Assembly: GCA_004802725.1 (NCBI GenBank)
Contig: SGPM01000003.1
Coordinates: 62,001 to 126,000, forward strand
From: Antrodiella citrinella
Lineage: Eukaryota > Basidiomycota > Agaricomycetes > Polyporales > Steccherinaceae
DNA length: 64,000 nucleotides
Reading direction: 5' to 3'
Positions 1 through 9,232 of the stretch are shown piece by piece. Positions within the stretch are counted from its first letter, which is position 1, and each line of letters begins with the position of its first letter. The position numbers were made by a program, and so were the translations under genes. The notes below the pieces were generated by a model. The model had not been told where the DNA came from. It saw only the letters and a list, made by a program, of their open reading frames with translations, and did not search any database.

Positions 1-138
1 GCTGCTAAGTGCAATCCAGAATCCAGATGATCATTAAAGAGACCGACGTCGCTGTAAAGATGCTAGAGCAATAAATTTTGTGAAACTACGTTACATATCC
101 AATGTCCCATATGCATAAGTTACAAGAGCAAGAACGAA

Positions 139-2285
139 CTACCGCATACCCTGACGTCCTTGGTTGTATCCTTGATTGAATCCAGGGTTAAAGGCAGGAT
201 TGAAATGAGCATTGGGGCCAGCGTTGAATCCAGGGTTGGAACCAGGATTGAAGTGCGCGTTGTGACCAGGATTGAAGCCAGGATTGGGACCAGAATTGAA
301 ACCGGGATTAGATCCAGAATTGAAGTTGGAGTTGTTGGAGTTGGATTTAGGAGTGAAGCCAGGATTCGGGTTGACCCGCTCAGGATACCTGGCCTTAATT
401 CTTTCAGCCAGATCCTCCTCGAATATTTGGTCCGGACCCAATTGGTTTCCCAATGTCAACCATCTGCATGAACACGAAAATCAGTCTCCGACTCAGGTCT
501 ATCGAAGTGTATGCAACGTACCCAGGTCGCGTGTTATGCTTCCTCCCAAAAATCTCAATCTTCCTTCCACCAGGACACATACGCTCAATCATCCCGTATA
601 CTTCATCCGGCTTTCGACTCGTCTCGCGCACTTCGGACACGACAACATCCGTGTCCAAGCCTCTGTTCGCCCACGACGGGAACTTCAGGTTACCTTCGTC
701 GTCGGTGACGGTCTTGACACCGACGAGCATGTGCTCTTTCGTGTGATTGAGCCAATGGCCGGTACGGCCTGTGCGAATGACGCGTTGAAGCTGTCAAGCA
801 AGGGCGTGAGTGTATTTCGCAGCTATGAGGGAGGAGGATGTACCTGGTTGGTCTTGACCCAAACGACTTCGTCCACCCGAGTGTACCCCCACACGCGCAT
901 GCACTCTCTGCCGACTTCCATCGCTCGACCTGTCACCCACAGAAAGAGAATCCCCTCATCTTGCAAAGTCGGGATGGGCATCGCCCTCATTTCGTCATCT
1001 GTCATGGTTCCGTAGGGCAGCTGCATGGGATCATTCGTTAGTACCCAGGAAGGTCGGAGAAAAACGGTACGAACACTCATGTGAATGTCCCAAGGTGGGT
1101 CTGCCATGATAACGTGGAATTTGCCAAGAACGGAGTAATCGAATCGTCGTAAGTCGCAATTGATCCATTGAGGAGGTAGCTGCGAAAGGCGAGATGATTG
1201 AGTCGAACGAAGAGTTAGGTGAATTGTGATAATCACTTACAGGAGGAGCCAATTTGCCAGTAGGACCTATGCCTATTCCCAGCTTATACGGCTTCCTGAC
1301 CTCCGCACGTTTCGGCGTAGAGCCGTCACCGCCATCCCAATCCACCTCGAAATGCAAGTACCTGCAAGGAGCTTTCTCTTTGCCCCTCCCTCCCGCTCCC
1401 AGTCCGCTAGGAAGACTCACACTTCCCTGACCCCCTTGCTGACCGTACCCATGCGGTCGGTGGGATGGTAATGGCGGAATGGAGGGAGACTGCGCATATG
1501 TAGGCTCGGAGTAACATGTATTGAGGTAAGAACAATGCCCTAACGCGGGATCGGTATGTGGACGAATGAGAGGTCGAAAGTGAACGCGGTCACATATGGT
1601 GCTGGGATTCGAGGGGCCCGAAGACGTTACGCGTCGGGATTTGGCGCATTCCTCCTTGGTAATGTGCGGACATATAGGCTCGAAGCTACCACCAATGGTC
1701 CTAAACTGAAGAGAGCAAGCATTCAGGTCGGGTCCGCTTTCCCATGAACTGTGCACGTACCTGTTCAGCCAGGAGCCTTCCCTTAGCAGTTCCGCGCTGC
1801 AGTAATGAATATATCTCCCGCATCTCTTTGCTCAGACTGTCAAGGGTACTGGGAGCCGGACCTTTGAACCGCGAATCCTCTTCTTCTTCCTCTGCATCCC
1901 CTGCCGCAGAGTCCGCGTCCTCGTCAACGACACGCTTGCGCTTCCGTCCTTGGGAAGCCGGAGCGGGCTTGCTGTTCTTGGACGTCTCTCCCAGTCGGAC
2001 TTCTACTAGGGTAACCTGACCGTCCGCTTCACGACAAGTGCTGATTTGTCCATAATCCCAGGCAGATGATAGACTCTCGAGTATTCGATTGAAGAGTGAA
2101 AGCTGAGTGAGACGGAACGTTGGAGGCTTCTCGTTGTCCGGGAGGATGCCCGAGGGCGGACCTGCTGCAATCACGCGAGCAAACAGGTCAAAGGATGAGA
2201 TAGGTGCTGTAATTCTCTGCGATGAGAACAGTGTGTGCAACGTCGACGACGTGACCAGTTTCAGCTTGTCCTCCGTGTTCGCCAT
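139..2285 (-). CDS. METTL3/IME4-type mRNA N6-adenosine methyltransferase
   Basis: MT-A70 family SAM-dependent enzyme that methylates adenosine in nuclear mRNA. Seen: the catalytic DPPW motif in '[11 protein letters not shown]' (near 1105); upstream, a Cys/His-rich zinc-finger-like part with 'LHF'-type and 'CSYLNTC' blocks as in METTL3; then the SAM fold '[20 protein letters not shown]' and '[10 protein letters not shown]' followed by 'TLGNQL'. The start 'MANTEDK' at 2285 is chosen over an in-frame ATG 30 bp upstream. The N-terminal part holds a basic 'GRKRKR' stretch (possible NLS) and an acidic Glu run. About six exons, roughly 600 residues. Unusual: the last ~75 residues are an Asn/Gly/Phe/Pro repeat absent from animal METTL3. 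Family assignment is secure; whether it needs a METTL14-like partner cannot be read here. Confidence 0.93.
142..365 (-). repeat. N-P-G-F tandem repeat coding the METTL3 tail
   Basis: Degenerate short tandem repeat inside the last exon of the METTL3 gene. In protein it gives imperfect alternating units such as 'NPGFN', 'SGPNPGF', 'NAHFNPG', ending '[10 protein letters not shown]'. On the + strand it appears as repeated 'aggattgaa'/'gggattga' blocks. The frame stays open across it, so it is coding. The Asn/Gly/Phe composition resembles FG-type or prion-like low-complexity sequence. Confidence 0.85.
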
Positions 2286-2440
2286 GATGAGTGAGGGTAG
2301 GTAAGTCGGACTCACGGAGAAGGCGCGCTGCTGAGGAAGAGTAGGCGCTGCACCCGCAGCTTGACCGAAATACGAAAATGCGACTGCGTGTCTTTGATTT
2401 TGACTCGTAATTTCAGCGGCAGAGGGTAGTGCAAACAGAC

Positions 2441-2467
2441 AACGCCCTCGCCTTTTACTAGGGCGTT
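2441..2467. repeat. 8-bp inverted repeat (hairpin)
   Basis: Perfect inverted repeat AACGCCCT (2441-2448) / AGGGCGTT (2460-2467) with an 11-nt spacer, between the end of the GST gene and the start of the METTL3 gene, both on the minus strand. It could fold in the GST 3' end or METTL3 leader, or serve as a symmetric protein site. No function is assigned. Confidence 0.55.
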
Positions 2468-2641
2468 CCGTGTTCTACCCTCATTTCAATGTCGCATTAC
2501 CAATTTTTCAGCTCTCAGTGTTGTCCTGAGTCGCCCTCCGCGGGCACTTCTGCTTTTACTTTCTCCCTCTTTTTGTCTCGATTGTGGATGTTGTCATTCC
2601 TAACTATCTTACATGCATTGATCATTACTACAAAAAAAACT

Positions 2642-3524
2642 CTACGCCACTCCCTTTGCAACACCTGGTCTCGCCTCGTTGCGCGCAACCCAAGCCTATC
2701 CCAATCATGTGTTAGTGTTCGTGTCACAAAGCAAAGAATACATGTTAGTCTCACCTTCAGATTGGGGAACTCATCGATGTTCTCGATGCTGGTGTATGGG
2801 TATGCCCGAACCCAAGGGAGGACGTTGATATCAGCAATGCTAAACTTGCCGCGACCTGGACCTGCAAGGAAGTCGCGTTCCTTGAGACGGATTTCCAGCA
2901 CGCCGTACAGCCGCTTGGTCTCGTTGACGTAGCCTATTGAGTCAGGTGAGCCTCTGCACGATTTCACAAGTGACCAAACACTTACGATTGATGGCATAGG
3001 GAATCTTTTCCGGAGCAGCTTTGTTGAAGTGGTTTGCCTGACCCTGCATCGGGCCTACACCACCGTGCTGAACGATTCGATTTCATCAGTATCGGAACGA
3101 GTCGTGTGCTACCGCGTTGTACTCACGGCAAAGAAGATCCATTGCAAAGCCTCGCTATAGTCATTGGGCTCCGTGGCGGGGTCGAAGCCAAACACATTCT
3201 TCTTGTCGTAATGTTGCTGGAGGTACAGCAAGATGGCAGCGGTCTCGAAGACGACAAAGTCGTTGCGGTTAGCGTCGACGAGCACCGGGATGCGGCCGTT
3301 CGGGTTCAACTTGATGAACCAAGGCTCCTTCTGGATATCCTTCGAGATATCGATCTTCTCCGCTCTACGAGATGCGTGAGTATCTCTTGTATCTTCCGCG
3401 ACCGTTCCACTCACTCATAGTCGATCTCTGGGTATTCCAGCTTCAGCTCCTCGAGGAAGCCAGTGACCTTCTTCCCGTTGGGCGTAGGCCAGGTGTAGAG
3501 CTTGAAAGGCTGGAGAGCAGACAT
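2642..3524 (-). CDS. Ure2-like glutathione S-transferase
   Basis: Soluble GST of the fungal Ure2p-like class; these conjugate glutathione or act as GSH-dependent oxidoreductases. Five exons join to about 218 residues, the normal GST length. N-terminal thioredoxin fold: '[19 protein letters not shown]', where 'PNGxKV' places an Asn at the Ure2-type catalytic position instead of Tyr or Ser; then '[12 protein letters not shown]' (cis-Pro) and '[11 protein letters not shown]' (glutathione-binding Glu-Thr/Ser position). C-terminal helical domain: '[12 protein letters not shown]'. The last exon '[17 protein letters not shown]' matches the usual W..R...RP...KG ending and fixes the stop at 2642. A TATA-like element lies 51 bp before the ATG. 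The physiological substrate cannot be inferred. Confidence 0.88.
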
Positions 3525-3574
3525 GATCTGAGGTGTGTGTGGTGGTCTGAGGATGTGAGCGAGTTGTTCACATC

Positions 3575-3582
3575 TATATATA
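3575..3582 (-). promoter_or_regulatory. TATA-like element of the GST gene
   Basis: TATATATA lies 51 bp upstream of the GST start codon. It is palindromic, so orientation is assigned only by proximity. The 668-bp divergent spacer 3525-4192 shared with the RRM gene shows no other gene. Confidence 0.4.
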
Positions 3583-4098
3583 CTGTTTCAAGGTTTGGAT
3601 CAGTCAGCTGCTCAACGCCAGTCTGTATTGGAACCTCTTGGAATGCTTCCAGCGTGTTTGTAAGCACTTTTGCGGCGACTCGTAGACCATATGCATCGGT
3701 CTATGCAGTTCTAAATTCCACACCAATGTCGCCTTAATCACAGCCCAACAGGTGCGATGACTAAGCTTCGACTACAGTGACGATATTTTCATTCGTCAGC
3801 ATCTCGGTCGTCTCAGGATGCCCTCGTCGTCCCGCAAAATACTGTCAGCGAATGGAGGACTCAATGGAGGAATCGTGAAGTCCTAGTTAGGGCGTCTATC
3901 AGTGATCACGATATCATGTCTGGGCGCTTCCTTCTCGGATTGCTTTCGCTTTCGCTTTGACCTGAACTCTTTGTTCGCTGTCGCTTTCCCTTCCTCGACG
4001 ACATCCATCCATCCATCGGCGACATGGTTAGTCGTATAAACGTATCCAAGCGCACCCACGCTTGGTTGTAGTCAGGCTGCTTTGCACTCCATAATCTG

Positions 4099-4105
4099 TA
4101 TATAT
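4099..4105 (+). promoter_or_regulatory. TATA-like element of the RRM gene
   Basis: TATATAT starts 94 bp upstream of the ATG at 4193, a plausible core-promoter position. Pyrimidine-rich leader sequence (CTTCTCT, TTCCCTTC) follows it. Confidence 0.35.
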
Positions 4106-4192
4106 GACCCAGAAAAACACCCTTCTCTGTTCCCCCTTCTCTACCTTCCCTTCGGTTTCTGCTGTGCACTGCTCACTTTGAACTGAACACAC

Positions 4193-5103
4193 ATGGTCCG
4201 AGTTCGCGATCATACTGCACCCGCCCCCACCGCTCGCCCTGGTCGCCCGATCGCTCGAGTAGGTCTAGCAATTTGTGCGTTAGAGCGGGAAAGACTGACA
4301 TATATCTTGCAGGCCCACACTGTGATAGCTCGTTCTGGATCTGGCGTGCTCTTCGGTCGTGCCGAGAGAGCCAAGTATATACACAAGGGCAAGGAAGTCG
4401 CCGTGAAACGCGCCGTCTACACAAGCTATCATTACCGTCACGTATGGGTTGGCAATGTGAGCAGCGAACTCTCCCTATACTGCGATTTTTGACGCGTCGT
4501 TTTCAGCTCAAAGCAGATGTCACTGAGGACCAGCTAACTACGCATTTTGGCCGCGCTGGCGAGGTTACCTGTGTTACCATACGATGCACCTCTGGGAATG
4601 TCTGTTCTACAGATGCGAAGGATTCTCGTCGGTACGCGTCCGTCGAGTTCAAGAGCTCCTTTGCGGCTTGTAGAGCACTCCGTTTCCATCTGACTGCATT
4701 CAGCGACTATCCCCTCTATGTATGTCTCGATTTGTCACTGGCTCCCTAGAAATAATACTCATTTTTACGCTCAGGTTACTCAGAATGTCCTCCAGCTACC
4801 TGAGTTTGTGGAACTGAAACGCAAGGAAGAAGAGAAACACAACCCTGACGGTCCGTCGTTCACTTTTCAGCGTGTTATCGAGGCCAACTGGCAAGCCGTT
4901 AAGTGAGTTAGATTTGTGCTATGTTCCTGAGGGTCCATAATTGCTGATCTTTGCGCAGGCGAGTGACATTTGATCGTACGGAACTCCTTCCCTTGGACTA
5001 TGGTACCAGGGCCACACCTGAGGGCCACAATCCCCAACTGTTGCAGGCTCAGCCGCGGAAGATGCTATTCATGGACATGTCTCTGGCAAACACGATTATC
5101 TAA
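4193..5103 (+). CDS. RRM-domain RNA-binding protein, function unknown
   Basis: Five exons join without frame conflict to about 235 residues. The middle carries a degenerate RNA recognition motif: 'HVWVGNLKADVTEDQLTTHF' fits RNP2 and helix 1, and 'RRYASVEFKSSFAACRAL' fits RNP1 and helix 2. Before it is a 70-residue basic segment ('RAERAKYIHKGKEVAVKRA'), after it a ~110-residue tail with 'LPEFVELKRKEEEKHNP' and 'WQAVKRVTFDRTELLPLDYG'. RNP1 lacks the usual aromatic pattern ([RK]-G-[FY]-[GA]-[FY]) but keeps Tyr and Phe. It reads away from the GST gene across a shared 668-bp spacer. I do not recognise a named orthologue; a role in splicing or mRNA handling is only inference from the RRM. Confidence 0.8.
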
Positions 5104-5741
5104 GGCCTGAATAATATCTCTATATGACGTTCCATGCGTCTCATAACACCATCTCCTATATCGTGAATGCCGCGTTTCTTCACATGCCCTCGTGGTACGC
5201 ACGTTCGCTAACAATCCTCTGTTTCCTCGGGTCCTTCTGTGTCGCATAGCCTGCGAGATCACCCATTGTACAAGTACTAGAGTTGCTATGTCTTTCTGTG
5301 ATGAATCTATCGTTGTCAACTGACGCTTGCGATGTTTGATTTGTGTGATTCCATTTCTACTGAGGGAGGATAATGATGCATCAGCAGCCGGCTAATTGTA
5401 CTTCACTACATAAACAGCCTGAGATCTGTCCCTGGCGCAACCACCAACGCACTGCTGGCGGGTTGGCAATTTCCACCTTCGCCCGGCCACTCTGCTCGTC
5501 CCCTCCATTCACGACATATCTTTTGCAATCTTATCCAAGTCTTGTCTATTTCCTTTTTCCTTCTTGTGACCCGTTTCTTCTATATGGGACGCGCCCAGCA
5601 ACAGTCTTAAGGCATCAACGGTACGCCTTATTTTCCCCGCACTCACCTGAAGACACTGTGATTCACCCATCGCATGTCCACCTCACAGCAGTCGTCTTCA
5701 GTGTCATCGTTGCACGCTCTGCCGCACAGCATTTACGCGGT
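5104..5741 (+). promoter_or_regulatory. Leader and promoter region of the eIF4A-like gene
   Basis: No convincing gene here. From about 5490 to 5590 the + strand is strongly pyrimidine-rich (runs of CTTCC, TTTCC, CTTCT), typical of core promoters of fungal housekeeping genes. The frame of the downstream protein stays open back to 5373, but that translation is compositionally unlike the protein. A donor-like 'GGTACGCC' near 5620 and an acceptor-like 'CACAG' near 5690 allow a 5'UTR intron. Confidence 0.4.
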
Positions 5742-8700
5742 ATGGAAACCATGTCGAGGAGCCCCGCCTTGAATCCAACATCGACCCCCTTCTTTCCGGG
5801 CAGTGCTGGGTCTGGGATGGCCATGAGGGAAGATGAGAGCAAGGGTGGCCATAGTTTGGGATTCAAAGTCATCAATCGGGACCACTTCAACAATTCGACG
5901 TCCTCGCTGTCCATCTCTCCTTCAGACTATCGCTCTGTGGTGTCTTCACCCAGTCCGTCATCGCAGGATAGTCGTGACGTTCGAGGGGACGCCTTCGCTC
6001 ATTATCAAACTCAAAGCGACTTTGCCCGGCACTCACCAGGAATTGGAGGTGTAGAGCCGGACAGATCATTCGCCATGAAGAGACCATCCCAAATACGGGA
6101 GCCCAGCATGTCAGCAGTCCTCGAGACAATACCTGACACGGAGGATGCCCACCTCGGCTATGGTCACAACCAGGGCATGTCGAACGGCGGTACGAATGGC
6201 TCGTTTACCCCGAACGCTCTTTACACGACGGTCATGAACCGCGGCGGAAGATTGAATACTCCTCCCGTGGCGGTTGAATCCAACCACCGGTCTCAGTCGT
6301 TCAGCAATATCCCCCTCATGTCGTCCTCGCCTGCATCCTCATTGGACTCGGGCAGCATGTTCGCATCGAGCGTGGATTTGACCAACAGCTTAGAGAACCA
6401 GCTAAAACAGTCGCCATTGTTCAACGATGTGTTGGATCGCATGGTCCGATTGGAGTCTGGCACTCGGGAAATTCAACACCAGCTGACCGACGTCGATCGC
6501 AAGGTTCGGGCCCTGCTAGAGAGGTACATCAGCTCTAATGCCGCGCCGGAGTTCAGCAATCCCTTTGCTCAGAGCTCTCAGTCCTTCTCTGCTGGACCTC
6601 GCGTTTCCATCATTGGTAACATTGCGCCAAACCAGGTCCCTCCTCCGGACGATATCACCGAGATTTCCAGTCGCCTCAACTCACTCAGTACTTCGGTCGA
6701 CCAATTGGTTGCCCTCTCTACGCACAAGTTGCAAGCGGGCAGTGGCAGCTTCAGTAATTCCCAGATGCTCGGGCAAGGTGTACAGATGGCAGACTACAAT
6801 AACCCACGGATGTTCCCTCCCGGTATGGCAAACAACGCGTTGGGCCATGGGCTGCCTGGTGGTCGCGATGTGCGACCAGCACCCCGCATGCCCAACCCTC
6901 CCATGCGTACCTGGTCAGCCGGTACCTTGGATCTACAACCTCGTGCATCTGAATCTGGACCTGGTGCACTTGGTCGCCCCGACGTCTTCCGCGACAAGAG
7001 GCGTTCCGTTTCCGGACTGTCTCGCAGGGATTCTGCAGGTGTACGTATCAATCCCTTCCCGTCTAATGTTGGCACGCGTGGAAGCTCACCTATCTACGTA
7101 CAGGGCGAGTCACTTATGAGCAATCAATCCTCGCGTGACGGACCAATGGTCACGAAATGGGACCAGTTAGCTCTGGCACCAGACCTCCTGCGGTCCCTCA
7201 GCACTTTCGGGTAAGTCGACGTATTGATGCACGCCGAATGCTTGCTCACGACCTTGTAAAGCGTCGGTCCTCCCAACAAAATTCAACAGCGAGCATTGCC
7301 GTTCCTTCTAAAGGGTGCGGACATAATTGCGCAAGCACCTCCCACGCAGGAACGAATTGCGGCGTATGTAATTCCAGCAATCCATACGGCTTTGGTATAC
7401 GGTGTCAACCAAGGTCCAATGCGAGGACCAGTCGTCGTAATGATTTCCACTACTGTCGACCAAGCAACTCAGGCTCAGCGGATGATAAGGGATTTGGGAG
7501 GACCGATCGGCGTCAAGTCTGCTCTGGGTGTAGGTGCCGCTTCTGTGAACACGGACATGTCGCCCGAGCTGCGACTTCTGCAGCAGAACATGCCTCACAT
7601 CATCTGCGGTACTCCTCAGAAACTGCACGCGTTGTTCACGTCTCCCGGTGGTCTGTCCGGATCCGAAGTACGTTTCCTCGTACTGGACGAGGTGGACCAA
7701 TTGATTGCTCGGAACCTCCACGACTTTGTATTCAGTATCGTCAAGTTGCTACCACCCGGACGATCTCGCCCCCTTGGCTCGGCTACTCCTACGGCCCAGA
7801 CCTCTTTTACAAACTTGGATAACGGATCGGCCTCATCCTTGATTCTTGCTACGCAGAACATACCTCGTAGGATGTCTGTATCCCCGGTGCCACCGATAGA
7901 CACCAATGGAGCCGGAGGTATTGAGCGTCAGACCGCCCTCTTCTCCAACACTGTTCCTCAAGATGTGTTGAATTTGGCGACGGCGATTCAGCTCCGAGAG
8001 CCCGTCCGAGTTTTGGTACGCAGAGACGGCAATGTCACTCACGCGGATACCAGCCAGGGTGCGCGCGCCCTGCGACAGTTTTACCTATACTTGGCGTTCA
8101 CCGCGGCGGACGGTCTGAGGCCCCCATGCCTTCTGCTGGTCTTGGTATCATCGGTTCTGGACGAGGTGCCTCCAGTGCCGAAACGGCTCAAGCACGCGAA
8201 TGGAAGCTCGATGCGTTGGCTGATTTATTCGACGACCTTGACGTGCCGCAAGCTGTAATTCATGTTGGTGGTATGACTTCCCTGGATGCTGTTGTGTATA
8301 AGCTGGCGTCTCGAGGTCTGGATGCCGTTCCTATGGTAAGATTTCATCTCAAGACTTTTTTGCTGAGATTTGAGATTCTCATCTGTCACACCATAGCATG
8401 GCGATATGAATGCTGGCACGAAGTTGGCAGCTCTGAACAAATTCCGCAGCCCGCCGACCCCGACCGGTGTAATCCGTCAGACCACTACTAAGATTTTGGT
8501 GGTGTACGATGTCCAAGTGAAATCACCCGAGGTCGCACAGGTTCCGTTGATTATCAACTACGGTGAGGTTTCCGCTCTTCGTTTCCCGAATGAGAACTAA
8601 GTATTGTGATAGATCTGCCCAAGGCTGTGGAAGAATATGCACACCGGTGAGTGTTCTCACCCACAGACCGCCCGTATAACGCTGATCAAGTTTTCACAGA

Positions 8701-8963
8701 GTTGCACCCGCTAATGCCTCTGGGTATTCTCGTGCCGGTGTTGTTGTGAACTTCGTTACAGCGACAGGAGGCGACGTCGAAATGTTGCGCTCTATAGAAT
8801 GCTTCTACAAGTAAGCTCTTCGTCGTCACTGCTTTTCGCACAAGTACTGACCAACTTTTTGCAGGATTAAATGTGTACGTATTCTTCAGTACCATTGGTA
8901 CGCTTGTCGTTGACCATTTGTTTACAGCCCGAAGTTCCCATGAGCCTCCGCGATATTGTTTAA
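5742..8963 (+). CDS. Large eIF4A-like DEAD-box protein with degenerate helicase motifs (pseudo-helicase)
   Basis: About 960 residues. Residues 1-470 form a Ser/Asn/Pro-rich extension with two coiled-coil-like stretches ('VLDRMVRLESGTREIQHQL', 'ISSRLNSLSTSVDQLVAL'). From ~475 the protein follows eIF4A end to end: 'LLRSLSTFGVGPPNKIQQRA' (Q-motif region), 'IIAQAPPTQERIAAYVIPAI' where eIF4A has AQAxSGTGKT, 'VLDEVDQLI' for DEAD, 'FSNTVP' for SAT, 'EWKLDALADLFDDLDVPQAV', 'LIINYDLP', then 'HRVAPANASGYSRAGVVVNF' for HRIGRxGR, ending 'EVPMSLRDIV' like eIF4A. The Walker A Gly-Lys-Thr, SAT and motif VI arginines are gone, so ATP hydrolysis looks impossible; an RNA-binding or scaffold role is inferred. 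A Ser/Pro-rich insert of ~60 residues sits between motifs II and III. Near 8103-8192 the frame changes; either an 80-nt intron (8113-8192) or a one-base gap explains it. ATG 5742 is preferred; 5751 is possible. Confidence 0.82.
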
Positions 8964-9232
8964 TGGTGTCCTTGCATCGTTTGTGTATCCCTATCACGTC
9001 TGCTTTGCCCCATCGTTGTCTGATCTCTTCTCGTACTAACTTGCCCATATATCAAAGCGCACGTCCACGCATTTACTGTGTCATATACCCTTGCACCGTA
9101 CAACCTACAGATTGTTTCATTATTAGTTCCTGGCTTGGTCTCGGTACCATTTGGTCCACACTGTATACTGCGTAGCTTTCTCATCCTTTCCTGAACCCTC
9201 CTCACACCCTTATGTCGTGTTGCGAATGGTTT

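Noticed and set aside
5373..5741. N-terminal extension of the pseudo-helicase frame to 5373
   Set aside because: Frame is open but translation is compositionally unlike the protein and lies in a pyrimidine-rich promoter-like region; ATG 5742 preferred.
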